From positions 16,634,902 to 16,698,901 of the forward strand of contig CM076653.1 in assembly GCA_038496675.1 (NCBI GenBank): a stretch of DNA of 64,000 nt, in the 5' to 3' direction. Below are positions 25,177-35,868 of the stretch, piece after piece; positions within the stretch are counted from its first letter, which is position 1, and each line of letters starts with the position of its first letter. The stretch is from Rachycentron canadum (taxonomy: Eukaryota; Chordata; Actinopteri; Carangiformes; Rachycentridae). The notes below the pieces were generated by a model. It was not told where the DNA came from and did not search any database. It saw nothing but the letters and a program-made list of their open reading frames with translations. Position numbers and translations under genes: made by a program.

Positions 25177-26363
25177 CGTGTGTGATGCCTTGCCTGTCTT
25201 ATTGGAGTAGTAGTTCTCAGTACAGTTAATGCACTCATAGCAGCAGGTATGTTGACCTTCAGCTGTTTTTTTAAACTCTCCAGGTTTACAGCTGTTAGAG
25301 CATCTAGAGATGTTGTGCTGAGGACAAGAGAGAGACCAGGATCACAGACCAGAGACCAGGATCACAGACCAGAGACCAGGATCACAGACCAGACACCAGG
25401 ATCACAGACCAGAGACCAGAGGTCATAGAGCACTCATCACTCTGTTCCACTGTTTCTACTTTAGTTCTGTATTTTCTTTTATTGATCTCAACACAGTCTG
25501 TTATTTGTTGGAAGACTTAGACTGGACCGTGTATATAAACTATATAAAAACTATGTATAAACTGTATTTATAAATTATATATAAACTGTGTATATGAATT
25601 GTATATAAACTATATATAAACCATATTTAAACTGTGTATGAATTGTGTATATGAAGTGTGTATATAAACTCTATATCTAAACTCTGTCTATAAACTGATA
25701 TGTGGTTCATTTTGTAAAGTCAGCTGTAACAGTCAATACACATTCTACCTTCAGGTCACTGAACTGCTGGGTGGTGTTGTGGTTGATGAGAGTGAAGTTA
25801 TTGGTGTTAATGTCGTACTCAGCCACGACATCATTGATGTGGATCTCTCTTCTATCTGACCACCACAAGACTACATCGTAGCCCTGGTTGATGTCGCCGC
25901 TGTTATCAAACATGTATCTCTTTCCATTCAGGTCAAACTCCAGCTCTGACAGAGCCTGCAGCACCTATGAGACATGATCAGCTGTTATCATTACTGGTCC
26001 CGTAAACTGGGTTTTCTTCACTTAGCGAGGACAGACAGCCTCTTGCAAGGGTTGTTTGTTGCACTTCAGCTCTGCACCGGCTTTCTAACATAACACATAA
26101 CACGCTCCCTCCCTGCCCTGTGGAGGAGGAGAGCTGTTTTTGTGGAGAATATGAAAACAATGCCACAGATGGGAAAAACAGGCTGCCAACTGTTTCAACC
26201 CTGTGTTTATGGTATGTAAACCAAGGTGTCATATTTAATCTGACAGGTGTCTCAACAGTCAGAACCTGATCCTATCACCTGAATCCAGACTTAAATCCCA
26301 GATGACTGAAAACCTGAACCCTAATCCTCAGCCTCAAATTAACCCATGTGGACTTGATGAATA

Positions 26364-26443
<80 letters not shown>

Positions 26444-29400
26444 AAAGTAATGTGTAACTACCTGCCAGGGCTGCACTTTGCCTGGTGTTTTGCAGTCTTT
26501 GGACCTGCAGACAGATGCCACAGCATGTGCGATGGCACTCACAGCCATCTCCAGACTTAAGATTGTGTCATTATTAATTTTTTTTCTTAAAGTGTTCATG
26601 CCTTTGGACACCAGCTCGGCATCTGTAGAGAAGTTACTGTCATTTAGCTGCATGTAGAACTCCTGCAGGAAGGGGTTATTCCCTGTGTTTTTGACTCCAT
26701 CTGCCTCTATCCTGCTCAGAAAATTCTTGAATGATGACACGTCACCATTTTTGAAGGTGAAGCCCACAATCTGTCCAATGTCCTTCAGAGTTAAGTTTCC
26801 TATCACAGAGCTGGACAAGGACCAGCTGTCACTGGCTATCCAAATCCGTCTCATCGACTGCATGCTGTGTCTTTCCCTTAGCATCTCATTATTTAGCTCC
26901 TGGAAAAGGGACTGCATGTGACTCGACTTGGCAAATGACACGATGACCTTCACCTTGGGATTCTTCCAGATTTCTTTGGCGGCCCCCCTGATAGCATCGC
27001 TCACCTCCTCATTGTTCACAGAGGCAGGGAGAATTCTTCTGAAGGCCACACAGATCCTCATTTTTGAGGCCTGTGTTGTAAAGCTTTCGAGAGCTGACCG
27101 GCCATACGATCCATCTGTGATGATGATGCCCACCCAGGTCCAGTTGTAGGCGCTGAGCAGATGGACCATGGCAGCCGTCTGGTGCTTGTCATTAGGGACA
27201 GTCCTCATGAAGGCAGGGTATCGGCTCTTATCACTCAGAATCACAGCAGTTGATGTATAACTTATCTGGAGCACAAAAGACAAAGATGTGATGTTTCTAG
27301 TTCTGAATGAACAAAGAAAAAAATCTAGAAAAATGGGCCCTGGTGCTCCAGAGGTTTAGGTGCAAACCATGATCCAAGTCAGACCACATATCCCTCCTTT
27401 ATCTCTCAGCTCTCTGCTGTCCAGTGGTCTGTAGTCCACTAACGGACAAAAAAAGCTGCTGGCTATTCTGACCAGTTTTACCAGGTAGTGAACTGACCCT
27501 GGAGCTGCTCTAAATGATTCAGTCTCATCTCTGCTGAGCTCTGACATTTGTGTGTCAAACAGTTTGGTCACAGGTTTGTTCCTGCTCCATGTCCAACATG
27601 TCTGGGTGCATTATGGGCTTATAACGTAACTGGTGGTCTGCCTGAGCCCACTGCAGTCACACAAACCCACCACTACAGTACTGAGGACAGAGACTATCTG
27701 GTTCTGCTGTACAGTGTTTGTGCAATGACTTATTTTTCAGGAGATGGAACCTCTGAGACAAGCTGAAGATTTAATTTGTTAGATCATGAAAACAAAGAGG
27801 ATTAAACCTGTTCTGAAGCAGACAGGACATTCAAATATATAAATACAGCAGAAGAATAACACTAATGGCTCAGCTCCACTGAGGGGTGTCAGACTGTCAC
27901 TGATCCAGCAGTCACCAGAAGCCTTTATAAATTAACAATTAATAATTAATAAAAAATGAATTATACAATCACAGTCAGGGGGGTCCACTTTTTCTCCAGG
28001 TGAAAGGTAACCAGGTACAGTGCAGGTGCATCAGTGAACTGAGGTGTGAAAGTCTTCAGAATCTCTTACTTGTTAAATTTAAGCTGTCAAATAAATGTAT
28101 TGGAGTAGGAAGTACAATTTCCCCCTGAGAGGAAGTGAAAGTATAAAGCAGCATAAAATGGAAATATTCAAGTGAAGTACCTGAAAATTGTACTCAGAGT
28201 AATTCCTTATACTGTATTAAATGCACTTCATTACTTATAAATATACTTAAACCACTGCATTGTTCAATGAGCAAACAGGTAAAACAGAGGTGTCTGTTAT
28301 AGAAGCTAATATCAACAAGGTTAAAGACTAAACCACCACAGACACACAAAAACTGTTAATAAGAAACAGTGGGATTGTTGCACAAACCAACATTGTTCGC
28401 TTGGATTTGTGCGAAGAAGCAGTTGAAGTAGTTTGAAGAGATGGAAAAAGTGGATAAAGAGAGAAAAGTGTTGCCTAAGCAGTGGAAAAGGGTTAAAGGT
28501 GTGTCATGTTGTATCAAGGAGGGGAAGGATGAGTACTTTGTATACTTGTGTGAGTCTTATGTGTCTCTGTAAATTTGTCTGTTTATCTGTGAGTCGGTGC
28601 TTGTGCATGTGTGTAAGTCTAACCAGCTGATCTGAATCAGCTGTATGTGGCCAGCTACAGTTAATAGTTGCCTTAGTGAGAGTAACCGCTTCATTCCACC
28701 TGGATAAAGAGGGATTATGACCAAGCTGTCAAACCCGGCCTGCCATTTAAAGACTGACTACTGAATGGGCCAGTTGGTGGGTATTCCTGGTAAGGAAATG
28801 ACTAAATGTGCTAAACTGTAGAGTAAAGTTAGAAACTGGCCAGGATTAGTTAGCTAAATGTACATTAAAGCTAGTGTTTGAAACTAGCTAATATCAGCAT
28901 TCACATACTAGACACAATCTAAGGTGAAAAAAATTAAACAAGCTGGAGGTAGCAAGTGCCACTTACATGTACCGACAGCACATGAGAGCAGAGTTTAAGG
29001 ATGCAAGCCACTGGAGGATGAGGCAGGCAGAGTGTGGGGGAAATATATTGTGATATTTACAAATAGACATAAACAGGAGAGTAGTAATTCATACCAGTAA
29101 AACTCCCGGCTCTTACCTGAGGAATCATCCTGAGCGTCAGTTGCCTGGCGATGGCGATGGATGTCTCGGAGAGCGGGGCACCTATAACAGACATGACTGG
29201 CTGCCCACAGGCGCTGTCTCCTGTGTGGCAGCTGCCCTGCTGCATGAAGTCTGCAGTGGCTCTCAGGGCCGTGCTGACATCAGCGCACGAGTCCATGATC
29301 CGGTATCCCAGGGTGATGTTCACTGCCCTTAGCAGAGGCTGTTTATTTATCACCTCTATAGCGTTGATCATAGCCAGAGACAGGATCAGACCTCCGCTTT

Positions 29401-30166
29401 GAAATCTGAGTGGACAGGACAAACAATAGTCACAGCATCAACAATAATAACTACAGCAGCAATAATATGTATGCAACAGACTGGAGAGCTGACATGAGGT
29501 GTGCAGGGACAGGAACTGAGGGGGACAGTGAAGTATTATTTCAATTCCATTGCTAATATAAATGCCTGACTTAAAAAAATCAAGTGATAAATAAAAATCA
29601 TTTTAAAATTCAGCTGTTTCAGTTCTTCAAACTCCACATTTGACACTGAGGCTGATTAATCCCTACACCCAGTCCCTAACAATATTTACTATTATTATTA
29701 GCATTTATTTGTTTGGCCATGATAACTGTAGTTTCCATGACAGTAATATCTGTACAGATCATGACTTTATGAATAAACGTATAATCAATTATAGTTTTAC
29801 AGAAATATTTTTATAAATATAGATAATAAATATTTTATTTCACTTTGTGGCTTTTTCCAGAACTTCTTCAGCTGCTGAAGAAAAGTGTGAGATGTGGTTA
29901 AAAGCTCAGAGAAAGTGATGCTGTCATGATATGTTCATCAGTGTCTAATGATCTCACCCAACACACTGCTGAACCTGAGGTTCAAATGAGCCGTTCTTCA
30001 TCCTCTCCACATCCTCGTGAATGGAGAAAAGTCCTCCAATGATGATGTCTCCTGGGGCTGTGACTGTTGGCGCTCTGGTTTCATTTCTAGCAGCAGTGTG
30101 TCCTGTCTTCAGGATGATGAGAAGAAGTGTGAGATGAGAACAGATGATGAGAGCAGTCTGAGCCAT
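23569..30166 (-). CDS. gprc6a: GPRC6A, class C G-protein-coupled receptor family C group 6 member A, complete
   Basis: GPRC6A is a plasma-membrane receptor responding to basic L-amino acids and divalent cations (osteocalcin and androgen responses are debated). Exons are 30166-29958, 29405-29117, 27265-26462, 25964-25749, 25317-25194 and 24680-23569, phase-consistent, giving 917 aa against about 926 in human. A signal peptide covers about residues 1-26 (hydrophobic LLLIILKTG). The Venus-flytrap domain spans about 35-500 (GDIIIGGLFSIHE, MIPQISYTSTAVILSDK, GYDVVLWW). The cysteine-rich domain carries nine Cys across exons 5 and 6. The seven-helix domain is wholly in exon 6 (TPVVKAAGG, FGISFTLCVSCI, YNEAKFITF, PKCYTILFKKEKNTKSAF). 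Intracellular loop 3 reads KGRRLPQHYNEAK, with the RxLP form. Intron 5 has a GC donor (see findings). It is head-to-head with CNIH4 and in the expected place after KPNA5. Confidence 0.95.
25113..25184. repeat. (TG)n microsatellite next to the GPRC6A exon 5 donor
   Basis: About 70 bp of TG on the plus strand, i.e. a CA repeat in the GPRC6A transcript, starting about ten bases inside intron 5. Confidence 0.95.
25192..25194 (-). other. Non-canonical GC 5' splice site of GPRC6A intron 5
   Basis: On the minus strand exon 5 ends AAGACAG followed by GCAAGG. The reading phase and the conserved protein (NKT|DMDQC; human has NQTDMPHC) require the junction here, so the intron begins GC rather than GT. 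It ends CTGCAG before 24680. Apart from the C at +2 the site matches the donor consensus well, as is typical of GC-AG introns. Confidence 0.85.
25331..25420. repeat. 20-bp minisatellite, about 4.5 copies
   Basis: Unit AGAGACCAGGATCACAGACC repeated head-to-tail with one G/C change in the fourth copy. It lies in GPRC6A intron 4, about 14 bases from the exon 5 start. Confidence 0.95.
25520..25700. repeat. AT-rich irregular tandem repeat
   Basis: Many imperfect copies of a TATATAAACTGTG-like unit (about 15-20 bp). Located in GPRC6A intron 4. Confidence 0.75.
26364..26438. repeat. (CA)n microsatellite in GPRC6A intron 3
   Basis: About 75 bp. In the transcript it is a UG repeat beginning about 23 bases after the exon 3 donor. 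Confidence 0.95.
28310..29045 (+). repeat. Dispersed repeat family, copy A
   Basis: Starts GGTTAAAGACTAAACCACCA and ends near GAGGCAGGCAGAGTG. Shares ordered blocks with copies at 35,600 and 46,245. Lies in GPRC6A intron 2. Family not recognised. Confidence 0.65.
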
Positions 30167-31370
30167 GGTCCTGTCCTCTGTGCTGTCCCTCTGTACTGGG
30201 CTTCAGCTCCTGGACTCTACTCTCTGTGGTGTTTCTCCTCCGGCACACTGATACTCTCTTTTTAAAGTATCTTCATTTGGCTAAAAGAAAATTACCTCCT
30301 GCTTCCTCCTTCATGCCTCAGTGCTCTCATATTCTCCCCTGCAGCCCTGCCCACTTCATGACTGACAGCAGGTGCGTCACTGTTCATCCATCATCACATC
30401 TGCGTTGTTTGCATACTTCTTCTCACTGCTAATATCATGTGATATGTGCAATGTTAGTGTTGCATGAATCTACACACACCCTCGACTTTGTTGCTTGAAA
30501 CTTATATAGGAACTTATGTGGTGATTTTTCATGATAAAATGCAATTCAAATTTTTTTATATTATATAATGTGTAAATGGGGACAGATGGTCAAAGTCATA
30601 CACTGATAAATATGAATGAGAGTAATAACCAAGAGCATCCTGTCAAACAGGTATTAGATGAATTATTTTATTATTCCTCCTATAATTACTGAAGGAGACA
30701 GTGAGTGTTGGTGACTCTAAAACATAATGACCTCTGTGACCTGTTACCTGTCTGGTTGAGGCCACATGAAGCTGAAAGAAAACGCACCCTGCTTACACAG
30801 CAGTGCTTAAAAACTACTGTTAAAAACTACAAGATGGAGGCGCTGCGATGTTTCCTAACTTACTTATCCGGCCCATGTTTAGGGCTGGTTCGGAAGTAAG
30901 GGAGTTGAGCTTCCGTCCACAGCAGCTCTGTTACAACTGAGGTTGTGTTTGACAGTGTGATACTTGGGTAAACTTGGCAGTTGTTACCTGCAAAAGCAAT
31001 GGAGTCATTAGATTTAGATTAGATAGCAAATACAAAAGGACATCTGTTTTCCCCTGAGCTAAAAAAAAAAAAAAAAAAAAAAAAAATTCTGTAAATGCAT
31101 GGGCTATATTTATATGTATTTACAGGATAGATTAATATGGTTATTTATGTTGATGTTGTGCATTAAAATTGTGCATTGCCATTTGTGCATTTGTGCATTG
31201 CCACAGGCTCTATATCATATTTATGGATTATAAAATAAATAACTATCTTCACCTTCAAATCCCAAATCTAAGGAATGATGGGATACCAGAATGGTCGAAT
31301 TGCTGGTTATTGGATGACACAGGCTACAGCACACTGGCAATTATATAGAGGTTATTAAGGCGGTTCCCCT
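30167..31370. other. Intergenic space between GPRC6A and CNIH4 (head-to-head)
   Basis: No coding signal seen. It contains the GPRC6A 5' leader next to 30166 and an A-rich run of about 26 at 31061-31086 that may be the tail of an old retroposed insertion. A short segment near 30830 (AAGATGGAGGCG) resembles the CNIH4 start region at 31483 and a YY1-like site. Nothing else is recognisable. Confidence 0.45.
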
Positions 31371-31484
31371 TCCGTCCACCACGCGGCAGCACCGCGTCAC
31401 AGTGACCGTTAGCGTGTGAGGCCGCTGCCGCGCAGCGCGAGCGCCGGCCGGAAGTGACAGTGAGCGAGTGACGGAAGAAGAAAG
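31371..31484 (+). promoter_or_regulatory. CNIH4 CpG promoter with ETS site
   Basis: A sharply CpG-rich block immediately precedes the CNIH4 ATG. It holds an ETS/GABP-type element CCGGAAGTG at 31448-31456 and a second GACGGAAG close to the ATG. There is no TATA box. The CpG-rich zone continues into intron 1. Confidence 0.6.
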
Positions 31485-33273
31485 ATGGAGGCGGCAGTGT
31501 TCATTCTGTCGCTGGTGGACTGCTGTGCATTGATTTTCCTGTCGGTCTACTTCGTATCCTTTCGGGTTGGGTGTTCAGTGGCGGGCGTGGAGCTAATTCG
31601 CTGTAGTAGCTCGCTGAATCACTTCACGTTTATATGAGCACGAGCTAACGCGGACTAGCTGTCCGGAGATCCGCCCCGCTCAGGTGTCGGTGAGGCCAGT
31701 GTGAACTGAGATGAGCCGGTTTCTGTCCGCGGGGTAACGGCGGATCGAGGTGTGGTTACAACAAGCTGAAAGCAGCACAATACAACTGGCTGTAAGGTCT
31801 CAGTCAGCCCGGCCACGGGGTCAGGTACAGGCTCATCTCCAGCTCTGTAACCGAAACCCGCCCGTATTTATGGCCACTAAACATTGACCGGTGAGTCAGC
31901 AGGTGTGTTTGTCTTTTACAGCTTCACCGATGACCTCGTTGACAGCACTGACATCGTCCCATACATTCGTCAAAAGTCAAAATAAGGACGGTCTTCAAAC
32001 TGGCCGTTAGTGAGACTAACGCCTAACAGAGAGATACAGCCCGAGGAACTTCCCTTTGTTTTCCTCACATTTAGAAGAGGAAGAGATTTTTCATGCATGT
32101 CTTAAACTTGCATTAACTTTGGGTGGAGAAAAACGAAAGTATATTGGTAGTCATCAGATCCGGAGTTAAACTAAAGTTCACACATCGGTCGGTATCATTT
32201 AATATGATCTGTACATTGGAGTCACTGACAGATGGATCTGAACTGTGCGTCCTGGGAGTTCAACAGAGGGCTACCTCCACCCAGCGTTTGTTGTACAGTT
32301 TAGGAATGAGACAGGTGTCTGATATCAGCCAGTCCCATAGAACAGGTAATGTTGATGCCGTGTGTATCACCTTAACCCAGAGCTCAGATCATCACCCTGT
32401 CTGACCTGGAGTGTGACTACATCAATGCTCGAGCCTGCTGCTCCAAACTGAACAAAGTGAGTCATTTAGTCTGGATTGTTCATCCAGGGTCTCCTTGCTA
32501 CTTGTTTTAATTAATACATTTGATTGTTAAAGATGATTTAATATCAGCTCCTACGGGGAGAAAAGTATCACTGAGTCTCACCTGTTGTGTCTGATGTGTG
32601 GTGTATGTGTGTTTGACATGCTGTGTTTCAGTGGGTCATTCCAGAGATGGTGGGTCAGTGTCTGTCCACCATGCTGATGCTGGTCTCCATGCACTGGTTC
32701 ATCCTCCTCCTCAACCTGCCTGTAGCAGCCTGGAACATTTACAGGTGTGTTGATGCGGCTGCTTCTTCCCACAGTGGCTGTGAGAGAACGGGCTCCTCTG
32801 CAGAGTGCCGACTGCTCCAGTGTTATCTCTGAGTAAATCAGGCTGTTGACAGCAGTGATGCACATTACTGAGCAGCTGTGCTTTATAGGGATATTATTGT
32901 CAGTTAGGTCTTTGATTCACTGGATGAGCCAAAACGCAAGACCATCAGGAAATATACAGCACACCTTTGGTCCACAGTAGCTGAGAACACAGGATTCACC
33001 GTCTTCTTGTCCCTGCAGGCATGTGAAGGTCCCTATGGGAAACATGGGCGTGTTTGACCCCACTGAGATCCACAATCGAGGTCAACTCAAGTCCCACATG
33101 AAGGAGGCCATGATCAAACTGGGCTACCACCTGCTCTGCTTCTTCATCTACCTGTACAGGTGAGCGCACTAGTGTTTCGTGCTCAGACTGCAGCAGCCAT
33201 CTCACTGCCTGTGCTAACATGTGTCCCTCCACTTTGTTTCTGCAGCATGATCCTGGCTCTGATCAATGACTGA
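31485..33273 (+). CDS. cnih4: CNIH4, cornichon family cargo receptor 4, complete
   Basis: Cornichon-4 is a small membrane protein of the early secretory pathway that interacts with GPCR cargo and COPII to promote ER exit. Exons are 31485-31553, 32388-32456, 32632-32744, 33019-33159 and 33246-33273, encoding 139 aa, the same length as human. Features are the N-terminal hydrophobic segment (LDCC-type motif, here LVDCCALIFLSVYF), the luminal/cytosolic loop SDLECDYINARACCSKLNKW, a central hydrophobic pair of segments (SMHWFILLLNLPVAAWNIYR), the family signature FDPTEIHNRGQLKSHMKEAM, and a final helix ending MILALIND. Intron 1 carries U12-type splice signals. The next gene, WDR26, is also its neighbour in human, which supports CNIH4 rather than CNIH1-3. 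Confidence 0.97.
31554..32387 (+). other. U12-type (minor spliceosome) intron in CNIH4
   Basis: The intron starts GTATCCTTT (31554-31562), a full match to the U12-type 5' splice site. It carries CCTTAAC (32370-32376), a near-perfect U12 branch-point element (TCCTTRAC), about 12 bases before the acceptor AG at 32386-32387. There is no long polypyrimidine tract. The exon junction is fixed by the protein (VYF|IITLSDLEC). Confidence 0.85.
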
Positions 33274-33760
33274 CACCCTCAGCAGGCTCTCTGACCCCAG
33301 CTGCCAAACCCCAGGGTTCACTGTTTCCCCCCTGCTCCAGTCCTGTATGCACCAAAACTGTCAGAACAGCCAGAGAATACGTCCCTGAGTCCACAGCGTT
33401 ATCTGTTGTTGTCAGAATCCCAGAGTATGAACTGTTTAACACTTCAGTACCATCATGACAAAATTCTACTTGTGACATAATCAGTTTCATCAGTTAAATT
33501 ATTATCAGCAGCAGCTTCAGGTGGCTGTAAGATGCAGCATAATGGAGTGAGTTAAAGGACAGCAGACAGATGCAGCAGTAACACGGTAACAACACACACA
33601 GACACACACAGAAGGTGGAACACAAAGCTGAATTGGGGAAAAAATGCTTCAGATCACAAAACACATTATGATTGTTTAGTCCCCTCCTCACCTTAAGATG
33701 TCCGCTGCCTCATGATTGGCTGATATTTAAATGTACCTAATAAAGTGGCCACTATATGTA
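33274..33760 (+). other. CNIH4 3' untranslated region
   Basis: Non-coding sequence after the TGA stop. AATAAA at 33739-33744 within TACCTAATAAAGTGGCC is the first candidate polyadenylation signal, though this string also resembles a common teleost dispersed repeat, so the true end is uncertain. Confidence 0.4.
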
Positions 33761-34708
33761 TGCTCTGGTCATGTGGTGCTGTCACTCAGCAGAGTATAGA
33801 TGCTGGTATTTCACCAGAGACACATGCAGCCCCATGTTTGGCTCCTGCATAACTTCACGATCCCATTCAGGTGGAGACTGATCCACCTCCACCAGCCCTC
33901 CAGCTGAGGGTCTGACTCTGCTGCTCGTGCCTCTCCTCGTCAGGGGTGTTCAGCTGACTCAGCGTGTGGAGTGTTAGAGCCTGATCAGTCGTCAGCTTTT
34001 CCTTCTTCCCAATTGTGCCTTTTCCTTTTTGCTTCCACAAGTAAAACTAATGTCAGTAGCAGCTTCTGGTCACACGTGTTCTGGTTTAGAAGAAACTGGA
34101 TCAGATCTGACAGGTGTGTTTGTCAACACTGCCTGCTTAGTAGGTCAGGGACAACACTTTCCTCTGTCATACACAGAGTGATCACATTAAACTTCAGCTG
34201 TACAGCACCTTTCATAAAGACAGGAAAAAAGTAAATAGAATTCAAAACAAAGTCAAATAATTAACACAACAAGGAGTTCATAGGAAGCCTAACAGTGGTT
34301 TCAAAAAATGTTAAAATTACACTGAGTCAGTGTGAATAAGGCTGAAGCTGGAGAGTATCAGGTGACTAATGACGCAACCGGTCTCTTGGTGATGGATGTG
34401 ATGTGTTGTTTCACTCTATGTTGAGTCCAACACTGTTGTTGCTCCTTTGCTCCTAGGGCACACTGACGCACAAACATTTTTAGCTTGTTTAACATGTTTC
34501 ACTTAACAAGTGTCAAAACGTTTAGCAGGAACCATAGCTGTGTGATGTTTGTCATGTTTGTATTGAAATGAAGCGAAAACTCTAACTGTGACGACACAGG
34601 TGATCATCACTGATCCTGTTCTGAGAGTCTTTGTGCAAACAGGAGCTGGCAGACCTCCAGCATCACACTCCATCACTGATCACACACCACAGCTCAGCCT
34701 GCGTGCGC

Positions 34709-34789
<81 letters not shown>

Positions 34790-35585
34790 GTCTTATACAA
34801 AGTCATATTTGGTTCATATAAGTATGTATGTCTTTTCATTGCTGGGCAGAGTGAAGGACAATCACACTAAACAAACACATCAGTCCTGTGTCACCAAGTC
34901 TGGTCTGCTTTACTGGAGGGATGTGACATCACGACTGGATGCTGTGAACCGAGGAGTCACGTGCTTGGCCATCAAACTGGTTGTTTAAAGAAGAGTGTGC
35001 GTGTGTGGCTCTGACCTGAGTTGTGCACTGATGATGATGTTTACTGACTGACTTCAGCGTTGACCTCTGTCAGGACATTCATACCTGCTCTCTTCTACTT
35101 CTTTCTTCAGTGTGGGTGAACTGGGTAAGAACTGTAAATTTGGATTCATGTCTGATTTCACTCCACAGTATAAAGTCTTATGCGGTGTTCAGTTTGTTTC
35201 TGGAGGAAAATGTGGAGTTTCATAAATAAACATGAAAGACAAACCGTGGCTCCTCTTGACTTCATGGAAACTACAGCAGTGAATTGTCTGTTTGGAAGAG
35301 GAGCTCACATCTGACCTTTCCTCCATCCACCCATCACTGTCAACTGTCATTATTTTAGCTCCAGAAACTAGCTGTTTAATATAATATAAAGTGAAATACA
35401 AACGAATTAGATTTAAAAATAGTTTCACTCCTGTGATAGACCCTCAAAGGAAACATGGTAAAACTGATTGATGAATTCTCTTCTCAATTATAACATCTAA
35501 CTGAAACAGCTTTAGAAAACAATAACATCAATTGTGATGATTTTATTGGCATTAGTGTCCTGTATCTGATATGTGATGTGGCTTC
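33761..35585. other. Intergenic space between CNIH4 and WDR26 (tail-to-tail)
   Basis: No coding signal seen. It contains a long (CA)n microsatellite (34713-34788) and a short segment near 34200 (CAGCACCTTTCATA) that looks like a worn LINE tail. The right end is taken by a copy of the local dispersed repeat, followed by the WDR26 polyadenylation signal. Confidence 0.45.
34713..34788. repeat. (CA)n microsatellite
   Basis: Uninterrupted CA run of about 75 bp in the CNIH4-WDR26 interval. Confidence 0.95.
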
Positions 35586-35594
35586 GTGGTCCAT

Positions 35595-35835
35595 CCAGGG
35601 AGGTTTTAAACTAAACCGCCACAGACACACAAGCAGTATTAACATAAAATAATAAACTAAGATCCTACACAACATTTTATATTGGTAAAAATGTCAATGT
35701 CAATGAAAGGACAAGCTATCAGATAGCTAACATTACTTAGCAAAACTGCAACTTAAGGCTAAAGTTAAAAACAAAACTGTAACTTGAGGCTAGAAATCAG
35801 ACGACCAGCTAAGATCAGAACAAGTGAAAGACAAT
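35595..35835 (+). repeat. Dispersed repeat family, copy B
   Basis: Contains AAACTAAACCGCCACAGACA and the later CAATGAAAGGACAAGCTATC block shared with copy C, then a truncated end. It lies just beyond the WDR26 polyadenylation signal. Confidence 0.65.
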
Positions 35836-35868
35836 TCAGAGTAAGTTCCATTTTAAAACCCTGAATTC

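Noticed and set aside
25331..25420. Regular 20-bp repeats as a CRISPR-like array
   Set aside because: Direct tandem units with no spacers in a vertebrate intron; a minisatellite.
26339..26461. Valine-cysteine repeat extension of the long minus-strand reading frame after GPRC6A exon 3
   Set aside because: It is the translated (CA)n microsatellite inside intron 3; the exon ends at a splice donor at 26462.
31061..31086. Poly-A run as the end of a processed pseudogene
   Set aside because: The preceding bases show no coding similarity I can recognise and no flanking duplication was found; kept only as a possible retroposon tail.
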